Assembly (NCBI RefSeq): GCF_031844705.1
Contig: NZ_CP134609.1
Span: forward strand, 372,001-436,000
DNA length: 64,000 nt
From: Streptomyces sp. ITFR-16
GTDB lineage: Bacteria; Actinomycetota; Actinomycetes; Streptomycetales; Streptomycetaceae
Direction: 5' to 3'
The notes beneath the pieces were generated by a model. It was not told the DNA's origin. It was given only the letters and a program-made list of their open reading frames with translations, and searched no databases. Every line of letters begins with the position of its first letter. Position 1 is the stretch's first letter. Positions 41,281 through 49,967 of this stretch are shown here, in pieces. Position numbers and translations under genes: made by a program.

Positions 41281-42873
41281 TCACACCAGGTAGGCGTTGT
41301 CGAGGTTGAGGTAGGAGAACTTGTTCAGCGCGACGCCGTGCACCCGGTCGGCGGTGACCTGGACCTGGCCGCGCACGACGAGGTCGATGAGGAAGGCCTC
41401 GTCGAGCAGGATGGAGGAGATCTTCTCGTGCAGGGCGTTGGCGGCGGCCGCGTTGGTCTCCGGCTCGGTCCAGGCCTCCTGGACGACCTTGGTGTACTCG
41501 GCGGAGCGGTACTTGGAGGTGTTCTTCGCCTCGTTGAACGGATAGGCGCTCACGGCGAGCGTGGACGGCTGGACCTGCGCGAAGCCGTGGCCCATGGTCC
41601 ACAGCGCCGGCATGCCCTGCGAGATCAGCTTCTTCTGCGCGGTGGCGCCGTCGGTGGGCTGGAGGGTGACATGGACGCCGACCTGCTTGAGGTCGTACTG
41701 GATGGACTCGGCGATCGCCGTGTCACCGGGCAGCGCCAGGTGCAGCAGCGGGAGTTCGAGCCTGGTGTGCCCCGCGGACTTCAGCAGCTGCCGGGCCTTG
41801 CCGGGGTTGTGGGTGTAGTGGGTGCGGTGGGCCTCGGTGAAGGCGGGCGAGGACTTGGGCCAGGGCGCGGCGGAGGCGAGGCCGTAGCCGCCGAGGGTCT
41901 GGGCGAGCAGCCGGTCGCGGTCGATGGCCCAGGCGAGTGCCTGGCGGACGGTCCGGTCGTTCAGCGGGGCGACGGTGGTGTTGACGCCCAGGTAGACGGC
42001 GCCGGCGCCGGTGTCGTAGTTCTTGATCGCGAGGTGCGGGTCGCCCTTGACGACGCCGAGGCTCTTGCCGGGGACGTCGAAGGACAGCTGGGACTGGCCG
42101 GAGCGCAGGGACGAGATCAGCGCGTCGGCCTGGGGTATCACCCGCACCTCGACGCCGTCGAGGTAGGGGCGGCCCGGCTGCCAGTACGTGTCGTTCCTGG
42201 TGAGGCTGAGCCCGGAGCCGGGGCTCCACTTCTTCAGCTTGAACGGCCCGGTCCCGATGAGCTTCTTGCCGGTGACAGCGTCCTCGACGGTCTCCGAGTC
42301 CGTGATGATCATGAACTCGAACAGGTCGAAGAGGTTGTTCACCGGGTGCGCCAGCTTCAGCACCAGCTCGTGGTCGCCGCGCTTCTCGAATCCGGTGACC
42401 GCGGCGGCCGTGCTGCGCAACTGGGCTGCGCGTACCGGGTTCTGAAGGTTCTTCACGGCGAAGATCACGTCGTCGGCGGTGAACGTGCGGCCGTTGTGGA
42501 AGGTGACGTCGTCGCGCAGCCGGAGCGTGATGCTGCGCCCGTCCTTGGCGTACGTCCAGGAGGTGGCCAGCTCCGGCTTCGGGCTGAGCCGGTCGTCGTA
42601 GCGCGTGAGGGTGTTGTAGATCAGCCGGTGCTGGAGGGACTGCCCGCTCTGGGCGAACAGCAGGGCGGGGGCGAAGTCGGCGTTGACGGCGAGGTTGAGC
42701 ACCCCGCCGCGCTTGGGGGCGGCGCTCGCGCCCTTCGGGGCGGACGAGGCGTCGGACACCGCCGAGCGGCAGCCCGCCAGGCCCAGTCCGAGGAGGAGGG
42801 TGGAGCCGCCCGCAGCGCGCAGCGTGGAGCGCCGGGACGGCCCGGGGGGCGTGAGGGGGTACAGCTCGGTCAT
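41281..42873 (-). CDS. ABC transporter substrate-binding lipoprotein (SBP family 5), sulfur operon
   Basis: A 530-residue extracellular binding protein. The N-terminus has RRST (14-17), a hydrophobic core and lipobox LAGC (Cys35), so it is a membrane-anchored, probably Tat-exported lipoprotein. The body has the family 5 marks ELATSWTYAKDGRSITLRLRDDVTFHNGRTFTADDVIFAV and GTGPFKLKKW. It is the first full gene of an operon that continues with its permeases, ATPase, FGE and two sulfatases, preceded by a Cys-containing leader ORF. I infer that it binds a sulfate ester or another organosulfur compound, which would be unusual for this mainly peptide/nickel-binding family. ATG at 42873; ribosome site is weak. 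Confidence 0.88.
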   Translation of the reverse strand: MTELYPLTPPGPSRRSTLRAAGGSTLLLGLGLAGCRSAVSDASSAPKGASAAPKRGGVLNLAVNADFAPALLFAQSGQSLQHRLIYNTLTRYDDRLSPKPELATSWTYAKDGRSITLRLRDDVTFHNGRTFTADDVIFAVKNLQNPVRAAQLRSTAAAVTGFEKRGDHELVLKLAHPVNNLFDLFEFMIITDSETVEDAVTGKKLIGTGPFKLKKWSPGSGLSLTRNDTYWQPGRPYLDGVEVRVIPQADALISSLRSGQSQLSFDVPGKSLGVVKGDPHLAIKNYDTGAGAVYLGVNTTVAPLNDRTVRQALAWAIDRDRLLAQTLGGYGLASAAPWPKSSPAFTEAHRTHYTHNPGKARQLLKSAGHTRLELPLLHLALPGDTAIAESIQYDLKQVGVHVTLQPTDGATAQKKLISQGMPALWTMGHGFAQVQPSTLAVSAYPFNEAKNTSKYRSAEYTKVVQEAWTEPETNAAAANALHEKISSILLDEAFLIDLVVRGQVQVTADRVHGVALNKFSYLNLDNAYLV

Positions 42874-43159
42874 CGAAGCCTGCCTGTGACGGTGCGGAAG
42901 GGTGAAGGGAGAGTGCGGCGGAGCCCGTTCACGCATTAGTTCCGCTGCGGGAGGAATGGATCCACAGCGATGCGCGGCCCGGAGGACGTGCCGTACGGAC
43001 CGCGCTGCGGACGTACGGGAGCGGCACGGGCGGCCGGGAGCATGGAGTACGGGAAGTGTGAGGCCAGGCCGTCAGGCCATGACGTCGCCCGGCGCCTCGG
43101 AGGTCAGCGGGACACCGGGAGACCGGGGCCGGGAGGGACCGTGAAGGAGGCGGAACGGG
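42874..43159 (-). other. Leader region between the Cys leader ORF and the importer gene
   Basis: 286 bp with no credible gene on either strand. It would be the transcribed leader between the small ORF at 43160-43243 and the lipoprotein gene. I see several short GC-rich inverted repeats but no single dominant terminator-antiterminator pair by eye. Confidence 0.4.
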
Positions 43160-43243
43160 TCAGCTGTGGACGGCACAGACCGCGCTGGCCTGTCGACAGA
43201 GGTCGACGTGCCTGCGGGAGATGAGGCGCATGTCCGGGTTCAC
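43160..43243 (-). CDS. Cysteine-containing leader peptide of the sulfur operon
   Basis: A 27-codon ORF starting GTG at 43243 (an in-frame ATG lies at 43231). Its sequence contains MRLISRRHVDLCRQASAVC, ending AVHS: the R-H-V-D-L-x-R-x-x-S-A-x-C pattern of the small 'putative leader peptides' that precede sulfur-assimilation and related genes in streptomycetes. Two Cys codons lie at codons 16 and 23. A promoter with TTGACC and CATATT places the transcription start at the GTG, so the ORF is probably read from a leaderless mRNA. Role by analogy: ribosomes stall at Cys codons when cysteine is low and change expression of the operon downstream. The peptide itself probably has no other function. Confidence 0.8.
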   Translation of the reverse strand: MNPDMRLISRRHVDLCRQASAVCAVHS

Positions 43244-43249
43244 GGGAGC

Positions 43250-43279
43250 AATATGACAGTGGCTTCGCCGGACGGTCAA
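43250..43279 (-). promoter_or_regulatory. Promoter of the leader ORF and sulfur operon
   Basis: On the minus strand, TTGACC (43279-43274) and CATATT (43255-43250) are separated by 18 bp. The start codon GTG follows six bases after the -10, where transcription should begin. Confidence 0.6.
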
Positions 43280-43331
43280 CCTGCCCTGTCCGGATCTTGG
43301 TACGAAACCCCCTTCCGCCCCTTACGCACGG

Positions 43332-44537
43332 CTACGGCATCGACGCCGCCAGAGGGCTTCTGAACAGCGGGTTCAGCACAATCGTGCCCGCCGCGACGGG
43401 CAGGACCATCGTCCCGGCATGCGGACTGACGATCCGTTCGGGATCGCCGCAGACGTGTGAGTGGTCCACCGCCGCGCCCCGGATCTCCTCCAGGTACTCC
43501 GGGTTGACCATGCTGGAGTGCTCGGTGACCACGACGAGATCCGGGTTGAGGACGTCGAGCAGGAGGGCGGTCGCCCGGCCGACCGCCCGGGCCCGTTCGC
43601 GCAGCAGCCGGTCGGCGCGCCGGTCCCCGGCCGCCGCCGCGTCCACCACCAGGAACGCGTCCGGTTCGGGGACGATCCCGCGTCGTACGGCGGTGTGCGC
43701 CACGGCGGTGTTGGAGGCCGTCGCCTCCAGGCAGCCGGAGCGTCCGCAGGGGCAGATCGCGGTGGAGTCCGGCACGGGCAGATGGGCCACGTCACCGGCG
43801 CCGGAGCCCGGGCCCTGGTGGACCACCCCGGCGATGCCCAGCGCCGCGTCGACCACGTTGCCGATGAAGAGGTGGACCAGGCTGCGCCGGGCCGCGGGCC
43901 GGCCGAAGAGGATCTCGGACTGGGCGATGGCCCGGGCGTGGTTGTCGATCCGCACCTCGGTCCCGTCCAGGCCGCGGGAGATCTCGGCGGCCAGCGGCCG
44001 CTGCGCCCAGCCCAGCCGTTCGTGGCGCACGGCCGTCCCCGTGGCCGGGTCCACCCAGCCGCCGAGCGCCGCGCCCACGCCCAGCAGCCGCCGGCCGCGC
44101 GCGGCGTCGCCGAGGAAGGCCCGCAGCTCCTGGACGATCCGGCGCGGCAGGTCCGCGCGGGACATGCCGTCGTGCGGGAGGTTGCGCCGGTCGAGGAGCC
44201 GGCCGCGCAGGTCGAGCAGGCCGAACGTCGAACCGGGCACGCCGATGTGGACCCCGCCCACCAGCGGGCCGCCGCGCTCCCCGGTGTGCAGGTCGACCGG
44301 GATCTGCGGCCGGCCGACGCCCTTGCTGGCCACCAGCTCGGGCAGCTCCCGCACCAGGCCGAGGCGTACGAGGTCGGTGCACTGCCGCGAGACCGCGGCC
44401 GGGCTGAGCCCCGAGCGGTCGGCGATGGCCCGGCGGGCGACGGGACCGTGGTCCAGCACGGTCCGCAGCACCGTGGCGGCGTTGGTCTCGCGCCTGCCGT
44501 CACCGGTCGCGCGGGAGAGGTGGGGGGCGGCTGTCAT
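43332..44537 (-). CDS. ROK-family transcriptional regulator
   Basis: A 401-residue NagC/Mlc-type regulator. Residues about 15-75 hold a winged HTH (ATVLRTVLDHGPVARRAIADRSGLSPAAVSRQCTDLV). The ROK sugar-kinase-like part has the zinc motif CPCGRSGCLEA and an ExGH-like region replaced by GDVAHLPV. The usual kinase Asp is at VRIDNHARAIA. It binds DNA with a sugar or sugar-sulfate as likely effector (inference). It lies between the importer operon and the divergent dioxygenase-sulfatase operon, so it may control both in response to a sulfated sugar, while sulfur status acts through the leader peptides. Confidence 0.88.
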   Translation of the reverse strand: MTAAPHLSRATGDGRRETNAATVLRTVLDHGPVARRAIADRSGLSPAAVSRQCTDLVRLGLVRELPELVASKGVGRPQIPVDLHTGERGGPLVGGVHIGVPGSTFGLLDLRGRLLDRRNLPHDGMSRADLPRRIVQELRAFLGDAARGRRLLGVGAALGGWVDPATGTAVRHERLGWAQRPLAAEISRGLDGTEVRIDNHARAIAQSEILFGRPAARRSLVHLFIGNVVDAALGIAGVVHQGPGSGAGDVAHLPVPDSTAICPCGRSGCLEATASNTAVAHTAVRRGIVPEPDAFLVVDAAAAGDRRADRLLRERARAVGRATALLLDVLNPDLVVVTEHSSMVNPEYLEEIRGAAVDHSHVCGDPERIVSPHAGTMVLPVAAGTIVLNPLFRSPLAASMP

Positions 44538-44765
44538 GGGGCCTTCCTTCGGTCCTGCGACGCCTGGGCGGTCGCAACGTTACGGCGGCATGAAATCGCG
44601 CGGGGCCCGGTGCCCGGCCTGCCGACCGGGTCTTCGCCCTGCGCGTCGGTACGGATGAACTCCCAGGTCAAACCGGTGTTTTCGGCATCACGACGGAGGG
44701 GCGCGGGCCGTGCGCAGGCGCCGATTGAACCACTGCCCGGCGCCCTGCGGGGCACCGGCGGGTGC

Positions 44766-44795
44766 TTGACGTACGGCGCGGGGCGCTGGAATTCT
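44766..44795 (+). promoter_or_regulatory. Promoter of the dioxygenase-sulfatase operon leader
   Basis: TTGACG (44766-44771) and AATTCT (44790-44795) with an 18-bp spacer. Seven bases after the -10 comes an ATG, the same geometry as at the divergent sulfur operon. Confidence 0.5.
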
Positions 44796-44802
44796 CCGGG
44801 AC

Positions 44803-44895
44803 ATGTTCGCGACGGCAGTTCCCGATGCGCGGCCCGCCCGCGCCGGCCGCCCCGCACCGACGCCCGCGTGTCCGGGCCTCTGTACCGCCGCCTGA
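44803..44895 (+). CDS. Candidate leaderless Cys-containing leader peptide before the dioxygenase gene
   Basis: A 30-codon ORF that starts where transcription should begin. The C-terminus reads [11 protein letters not shown], with Cys at codons 23 and 27, close to the stop. It does not show the RRHVDL pattern, so homology to the known leader family is not seen. Support is positional: same promoter geometry, same Cys-near-stop layout and a sulfur operon downstream. Could be chance. Confidence 0.35.
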   Translation: MFATAVPDARPARAGRPAPTPACPGLCTAA

Positions 44896-45082
44896 CCGAC
44901 AGCCGGCCCGCCTCCGGACGCTTCCGTCCCGCCTCGCCCCCGCTCCCGCGACACCGCACCCGTGTCCGTCTGCGGCCGTCTCACGCCTCAATTACTTCCT
45001 CTCCAAGATTAATCAACGCGCCCTCGGCCCGGACCGCACGGACGGCCGGCCAAGAGCGCGTACTCCGAAGGGAATCGCACCC

Positions 45083-46048
45083 ATGTCCTCCACCACCACG
45101 GCCCCCGCTCCGGCCCTCACCGTCCAGAAGCTCGGCGGCCGCATCGGCGCGGTCATCTCCGGCGTACGGCTCGGCGGCGACCTCGCCCCGGAGACCGTCG
45201 CGGCCGTCCGCGAGGCGCTGCTCGCCAACAAGGTCGTCTTCTTCCGCGGCCAGGACCACCTGGACGAGGACAGCCACGAGGCGTTCGGCCGGCTGCTCGG
45301 CACTCCGGTCGCCCACCCGACCGTCCCGTCCGCCGACGGCCGCTACTCGCTCGGCATCGACTCGGACCACGGCGGTCGCGCCAACCAGTGGCACACCGAC
45401 GTCACCTTCGTCCCGGCCTACCCGGCCTTCTCCATCCTCCGGGCCGTCGTGATCCCGCCGTACGGCGGCAACACCCTGTGGTCGAACACCGCCGCCGCCT
45501 ACGCCGAGCTGCCCGAGCAGCTGCGGGCCCTGGCGGACAGCCTGCGGGCCGTGCACTCCAACGACTACGACTACGCCGCGCTGCGTCCCAACGCGGTGCC
45601 GGAGGCCCTCGCCAAGTACAAGGAGGTCTTCACCTCGACGAAGTTCCTCACCGAGCACCCGGTGGTCCGCGTCCACCCCGAGACGCGGGAGCGCGTCCTG
45701 CTGCTCGGCAACTTCGTGCAGCGGATCAGCGGGCTGACGGGCCGCGACTCCCGGGCGCTCGTCGACCTGTTCCAGTCCCACATCGAGCGCCCGGAGAACA
45801 CCGTGCGCTGGGACTGGCAGGTGGGCGACGTCGCCATCTGGGACAACCGCGCCACCCAGCACTACGGCGTCGACGACTCCGACACCCACGAGCGCAAGCT
45901 CCGCCGCGTCACCATCGACGGTGACATCCCGGTCGGTGTCGACGGCCGCTCCTCCACCCTCATCAGCCCGGCGGCGGTGCCCGACCCGTCCTTCGGCATC
46001 CCCTCCGGCGCCTCGACGGCCGGTGCCGATGCGACGACCGCCGCATGA
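45083..46048 (+). CDS. TauD/AtsK-type alpha-ketoglutarate-dependent dioxygenase
   Basis: A 321-residue non-haem iron(II) dioxygenase. The iron triad is His104-x-Asp106 (NQWHTD) and His250 (RATQHYGV); the ketoglutarate arginine is in ERKLRRVTI (about 261-265). The N-terminus [18 protein letters not shown] matches the TauD/TfdA family. Such enzymes oxidise the carbon next to sulfonate (taurine) or alkyl sulfate (AtsK), releasing sulfite or sulfate. With a sulfatase coupled directly downstream (ATGA), alkyl sulfate esters seem more likely than taurine. The ATG at 45083 has GAAGGGA upstream; a longer frame starting at 44762 is not coding-like. Confidence 0.9.
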   Translation: MSSTTTAPAPALTVQKLGGRIGAVISGVRLGGDLAPETVAAVREALLANKVVFFRGQDHLDEDSHEAFGRLLGTPVAHPTVPSADGRYSLGIDSDHGGRANQWHTDVTFVPAYPAFSILRAVVIPPYGGNTLWSNTAAAYAELPEQLRALADSLRAVHSNDYDYAALRPNAVPEALAKYKEVFTSTKFLTEHPVVRVHPETRERVLLLGNFVQRISGLTGRDSRALVDLFQSHIERPENTVRWDWQVGDVAIWDNRATQHYGVDDSDTHERKLRRVTIDGDIPVGVDGRSSTLISPAAVPDPSFGIPSGASTAGADATTAA

Positions 46049-47505
46049 GCGCGTCCACTCCTGCCCCGGCGGGCGGCGCCGCGGCGTCGCCCGCCGGGGC
46101 GCCCCCGCAGGTGATCGTGGTCCTGACCGACCAGCAGCGCTGGGACACCGCCGGTGTGCACGGCAACCCGGCGGGTGTGACCCCCGAATTCGACCGGATC
46201 GCCCGCGAGGGCACCCTGTTCGAGCAGGCCGTCACCCCCAACCCCGTCTGTGCGCCCGCCCGTTCGGCCCTGCAGACGGGCCGCTTCCCGACCTCCACCG
46301 GCGTGTTCCGCAACGGGCTGCCGCTCCCCCAGGACATCCCGACGCTCGCCGGCGAGTTCGCGGCGGCCGGATACACCACCGGCTACATCGGGAAGTGGCA
46401 TCTGGCGGGCGAGGACGGTCCTGACGGCCCCGTGGAGCCGGGCCTGCGCGGCGGCTACGAGAAGTGGCTCGCATCGGACCGGCTCGAATTCACCTCGGAC
46501 GCGTACCGCACGGTGGTCCACGACGAGGACGGCACACCGGTCCGGCTGCCCGGCTACCGCTCGGACGCACTGATCGACGCGGCGATCCGGTTCGTGGCAG
46601 ACCACCACGACCGCCCCTATCTGCTCTTCCTCTCCCTCCTGGAGCCGCACCACCAGAACCCCACCGACGACTACCCGGCCCCCGCCGGCTACCGGGAGCG
46701 CTACGAGGGCGCCTGGCTGCCGCCGGACCTGGCCGCGCTCGCACCGGGAGCCCCGCAGGGCGGCGCGCACCGGCATCTGGCCGGGTACCTCGGCCAGATC
46801 AAGCGGGTCGACGAGGGGGTGGGCCGGCTGCGCGACGCCCTGCGGAGCATCGGCACCGAGGACCGCACGATCCTGGCCTGGACGGCGGACCACGGCTCCC
46901 ATTTCCGTACCCGCAACAGCGAGTACAAGCGCTCGGCCCACGAGGCGTCGGTCCGGGTCCCGCTCGCGCTCACCGGTCCTGGATTCACCGGCGGCGGCCT
47001 CGTCCGGCAGCCCGTCGGCACACTGGACCTGATGCCCACGCTGCTGGCCGCCGCGGGCATCGCCGTACCGGACGGTGTCCAGGGGCGTTCGCTGCTGCCG
47101 CTGACCGGTGGGGGCCGCGATCCCGGCCGGCCCGGCTCGGCGTTCGTCCAGATCAGCGAGGACCGGGTGGGCCGCGCGGTCCGCACCTCGCGCTGGAAGT
47201 ACGCGGTGGAGGCGCCGGGCGCGGACGCCTGGAACGACGCGGACGCGGACAGCTACACGGAGACGGAGCTGTACGACCTGGCGGCCGATCCGTACGAGCT
47301 GGACAACCTCGCCGGACTCGACTCGCACCGCGAGGTCGCCGACGGGCTGCGCGGGGAACTCCTCGCCTGGCTGGAGCGGATCGAGGGCGCGAAGCCCGCG
47401 ATCGAGCCGGCCGAGGTCCGCCCGTCGGGCCGGCGCCGCGCGGAGTCGTTCCCGGCCGGGGCGCCCTGGGAGGGGCTTCGCTTCGGCCACAGCCCGCGCC
47501 CATGA
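46045..47505 (+). CDS. Type I sulfatase, third of the island
   Basis: A 486-residue sulfatase. It has [19 protein letters not shown] at about 23-41 (metal Asp followed by Gln, the choline-sulfatase/N-sulfatase style), then [15 protein letters not shown] with Cys69 as formylglycine precursor, [20 protein letters not shown] and [10 protein letters not shown]. No signal peptide, so cytoplasmic. It must be matured by the FGE encoded at 36675-37592 in the divergent operon, a functional link between both arms. It is coupled to the dioxygenase by a four-base overlap. Confidence 0.92.
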   Translation: MSASTPAPAGGAAASPAGAPPQVIVVLTDQQRWDTAGVHGNPAGVTPEFDRIAREGTLFEQAVTPNPVCAPARSALQTGRFPTSTGVFRNGLPLPQDIPTLAGEFAAAGYTTGYIGKWHLAGEDGPDGPVEPGLRGGYEKWLASDRLEFTSDAYRTVVHDEDGTPVRLPGYRSDALIDAAIRFVADHHDRPYLLFLSLLEPHHQNPTDDYPAPAGYRERYEGAWLPPDLAALAPGAPQGGAHRHLAGYLGQIKRVDEGVGRLRDALRSIGTEDRTILAWTADHGSHFRTRNSEYKRSAHEASVRVPLALTGPGFTGGGLVRQPVGTLDLMPTLLAAAGIAVPDGVQGRSLLPLTGGGRDPGRPGSAFVQISEDRVGRAVRTSRWKYAVEAPGADAWNDADADSYTETELYDLAADPYELDNLAGLDSHREVADGLRGELLAWLERIEGAKPAIEPAEVRPSGRRRAESFPAGAPWEGLRFGHSPRP

Positions 47506-47509
47506 CGAC

Positions 47510-47549
47510 GCGGGGTGCCGGGCCGGGCCCGCCGGCTCCGGCACCCCGC
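47510..47549. terminator. Bidirectional terminator between sulfatase and MFS genes
   Basis: GCGGGGTGCCGG (47510-47521) pairs with CCGGCACCCCGC (47538-47549), a perfect 12-bp stem between convergent stops. Confidence 0.7.
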
Positions 47550-47550
47550 G

Positions 47551-47580
47551 CTCAGGCGGTCTGCGCTCAGGCGGTCTGCG
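47551..47580. repeat. 15-bp tandem duplication at the 3' end of the MFS gene
   Basis: CTCAGGCGGTCTGCG occurs twice in a row. It duplicates the last codons and the stop of the minus-strand MFS gene, giving a second in-frame TGA just downstream. Confidence 0.85.
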
Positions 47581-48793
47581 CGACGACGGCCGGGGCGGTG
47601 GTCCGGCGCGTCTTCGCCGCCCACCTCGCCACCGGTCCCAGCGCGTACGAGGCGGCGAGGACCAGCGCGCCGAGCAGCAGCCAGCCCGCCGTGCCCCAGC
47701 CGATGAGCAGCGCGGTGAGCAGCAGCGGCCCCAGGGTGCGCGCGACGGTGACACCGGTGCCGAAGAAGCCCTGGTACTCCCCGACGCGGCCCGCCGGTGC
47801 CAGAGCGAAGGCGAGCTGCCAGGAGCCCGCCGAGTGGAACATCTCGGCGGCGACCAGGAGCAAGGAGCCGCCGACCAGCGCCGCCGCCGCGCCCCACGGC
47901 GAACCGGCCGCCGAGAGGGCGAAGACGGCGCAGGTGAGGAGCATCAGCCGGCCGGACCGGCGCAGCGCGCGGGCGGCCGTGGGCAGGCCGCGCACGGAGC
48001 GTGCGGTGCGGACCTGGAAGAGCATCACGGCCCCGGTGTTGAGGACGAAGAGCGCGGAGACCAGCCACTCGGGGGCGGTGGTCCGCTCGGTGATCCAGAG
48101 CGGCAGGCCGAGGCTGAGCAGCGGCATGCGCAGGAGCAGCACGGTGTTGAGCAGGGTGACGACGGCGTAGGGCCGGTCGCGGAGCACTTCGAGCTTCGCG
48201 CCCCGCTCCCCCGCCACCGGCGCCACGGCCGGCAGCCTCAGCAGGACGAGGCCGCAGAGCAGAAAGCTCACGGCGTCGACGGCGAAGACTCCGAGGTACG
48301 CGGCGGTGGTCCCGGCGGACAGGGCGAGCCCGCCGAGCGCGGCGCCCACGGCGAGGCCGGCGTTGAGGGTCGACTGGAGATGGGCGAGGGCGCCGGTGCG
48401 CCGCTCGTCGGGGACGAGGCCCGCGAGGAGCGCCTGCCGGGCGGCGGCGAGTCCGGACTGCGCGGTGGCGTAGACACAGGCCGCCGCGAGGAACAGCCAG
48501 AAGTCCCGTACGACCAGGAAGGACGCGACGGCGAGGCCGGTCGTCAGGGCGAGCAGCACCGCCGTGCCCCGGGGTCCCCGCCGGTCCGCGAGCCGGCCGA
48601 GCGGCACCCCGGCCACCGATCCGACCGCCCAGGCCGCCGTGAGGCCGAGCCCGATCCGGGCGGGGGCGAGCCCGACGACATGGGTGAAGTAGAGGGCCGA
48701 GGTGACGTAGTAGGCGCCGTCACCGACAGAGTTGCTCAACTGGGCGAGCGACAGGGTGCGTTGAGGTCCGGCGGGCGGCAGAAGGTTCGGCAT
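47567..48793 (-). CDS. MFS transporter
   Basis: A 408-residue facilitator with about twelve membrane segments. Motif A-like GVPLGRLADRRGPRGTAVLLA lies after segment 2, and the N-terminus LSLAQLSNSVGDGAYYVTSALYFTHVVGL is typical of DHA1-like streptomycete exporters. Substrate unknown. I chose the ATG at 48793; an ATG at 48829 would add 12 residues with no ribosome site. It ends by the sulfatase terminator and is divergent from the dehydrogenase gene; a link to sulfur metabolism is not evident. Confidence 0.83.
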   Translation of the reverse strand: MPNLLPPAGPQRTLSLAQLSNSVGDGAYYVTSALYFTHVVGLAPARIGLGLTAAWAVGSVAGVPLGRLADRRGPRGTAVLLALTTGLAVASFLVVRDFWLFLAAACVYATAQSGLAAARQALLAGLVPDERRTGALAHLQSTLNAGLAVGAALGGLALSAGTTAAYLGVFAVDAVSFLLCGLVLLRLPAVAPVAGERGAKLEVLRDRPYAVVTLLNTVLLLRMPLLSLGLPLWITERTTAPEWLVSALFVLNTGAVMLFQVRTARSVRGLPTAARALRRSGRLMLLTCAVFALSAAGSPWGAAAALVGGSLLLVAAEMFHSAGSWQLAFALAPAGRVGEYQGFFGTGVTVARTLGPLLLTALLIGWGTAGWLLLGALVLAASYALGPVARWAAKTRRTTAPAVVAQTA

Positions 48794-48875
48794 GCCGTTG
48801 ACACTAGGGGGCAGGCGGCTCACTCGCATGGGGCATTCACGCGTCATGGGAGTGGGCCACTTCGCCGGACTGGAC

Positions 48876-48904
48876 TTGCGGGTCCATTTTTGCGTTCCTA
48901 CGGT
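48876..48904 (+). promoter_or_regulatory. Likely promoter of the dehydrogenase-TetR pair
   Basis: TTGCGG (48876-48881) and TACGGT (48899-48904) with a 17-bp spacer, about 60 bp before the ATG at 48963. Confidence 0.45.
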
Positions 48905-48962
48905 GACCTGACCTCGCCGCGGCACACGAGCCGCGGTGACGGCTCGCAGAGAGGCACACCTG

Positions 48963-49925
48963 ATGCACGCGATCCACATCACCCGGCACGGCGGCCCGGA
49001 GGTCATGACCTGGACCGAACTGCCGGACCCCGCACCCGCCCCCGGTCAGGCCCTGGTCCGGCTCGGCGCCGCCGGGGTGAACTTCATGGACGTGGGCGCC
49101 CGCAAGGCCGGCGGCGGGGGCTGGGCCGCGCCGACCGTGCTCGGCGCCGAGGGGATGGGGTACGTGACCGCGCTCGGCGAGGGTGTCGAGGGGCTGGCGG
49201 TCGGTGACCGGGTGGCCTGGTTCTACCACCCCGGCAGCTACGCGGAGGTCCTGGCCGTCCCGGCGGAGAGGCTGGTCAGGGTACCCGACGAGGTGCCGGA
49301 CGAGACGGCGGCCGCGGTGATGATGCAGGGGCTCACCGCCAACCACTTCACCACCGAGACGTACGCCGTCGGCCCCGGCGACACGGCCGTGGTGCATGCC
49401 GCCGCCGGTGGCGTGGGGCTGCTGCTGACCCAGATGATCAAGGCGCGTGGCGGCCGGGTCATCGGCCTGGTGTCCCGGGCGGAGAAGGCGGCTGTCGCCG
49501 AGGAGGCCGGTGCGGACCATGTCCTGGTGTCGTCCGGGGCCGGGTTCGAGGACCGGGTGCGGGAGCTGACGGACGGCGAGGGTGCCCATGTCGTGTACGA
49601 CGGCGGCGGGACCTCGACGTTCCGGTCCTCGCAGCTGGCCCTGCGGCTGCACGGGGTGCATGCCTACTACGGCCCCTTCATGGGCGTACCGTCGCTCTCG
49701 GTGACCGATCTGCCGAGCAGCATCCTGCTGTCGTACCCGACCGTGCAGGACCATGTCCCCACCCGGGAGGCGCTGGTCGCCCGGACCGGGGAGGTCTTCG
49801 CGATGGTGCGGGAGGGGAAGCTGTCGCCGCGCATCGGCGGGCGGTACGCGCTCTCGGACGCGGCGCGGGCCCACAGCGACCTGGAGTCCCGCCGGACCAC
49901 CGGAAAGCTGCTGCTCATCCCCTGA
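48963..49925 (+). CDS. Quinone-oxidoreductase-like medium-chain dehydrogenase
   Basis: A 320-residue MDR-family NADPH oxidoreductase of the QOR (zeta-crystallin) branch. Marks: AAGVNFMDVGARKAGG, GAEGMGYVTALGEGVEGLAVGDRVAW, MMQGLTANHFTTETYAVGPGDTAVVHAAAGGVGLLLTQMIK (nucleotide-binding AAAGGVG) and DVVYDGGG-like HVVYDGGGTSTF. Zinc-binding cysteines are absent, as usual for QORs. The ATG at 48963 has GAGAGG upstream. It is followed after 42 bp by a TetR gene, probably its own regulator; such pairs answer to electrophiles or quinones. Confidence 0.9.
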   Translation: MHAIHITRHGGPEVMTWTELPDPAPAPGQALVRLGAAGVNFMDVGARKAGGGGWAAPTVLGAEGMGYVTALGEGVEGLAVGDRVAWFYHPGSYAEVLAVPAERLVRVPDEVPDETAAAVMMQGLTANHFTTETYAVGPGDTAVVHAAAGGVGLLLTQMIKARGGRVIGLVSRAEKAAVAEEAGADHVLVSSGAGFEDRVRELTDGEGAHVVYDGGGTSTFRSSQLALRLHGVHAYYGPFMGVPSLSVTDLPSSILLSYPTVQDHVPTREALVARTGEVFAMVREGKLSPRIGGRYALSDAARAHSDLESRRTTGKLLLIP

Positions 49926-49967
49926 CCCACCCGCACCCGCGGCGACCGCGAGAGAAGGAGAGACAGC

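Larger units (their letters stand above)
44538..45082. other. 545-bp divergent region between ROK and dioxygenase genes
   Basis: It holds a TTGACG/AATTCT promoter (44766-44795), a leaderless 30-codon Cys-containing ORF (44803-44895) and an AT-rich patch (44988-45016) that breaks the local GC-rich composition shortly before the dioxygenase start. Two further short ORFs with Cys pairs (44590-44658 and 44710-44769) are seen but less supported. Confidence 0.45.

Noticed and set aside
44590..44658. 22-codon ORF with a CPAC motif, possible leader peptide
   Set aside because: No ribosome site and it lies upstream of the best promoter for the dioxygenase operon, so it would not be in that transcript.
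44710..44769. 19-codon GTG ORF with two Cys and a GGAGGG ribosome site
   Set aside because: It overlaps the -35 box of the better promoter. Kept only as an alternative to the 44803-44895 ORF.
43461..45452. 663-codon plus-strand frame across the ROK gene and the start of the dioxygenase gene
   Set aside because: It runs antisense to the ROK gene and out of frame with the dioxygenase; composition is non-protein-like.
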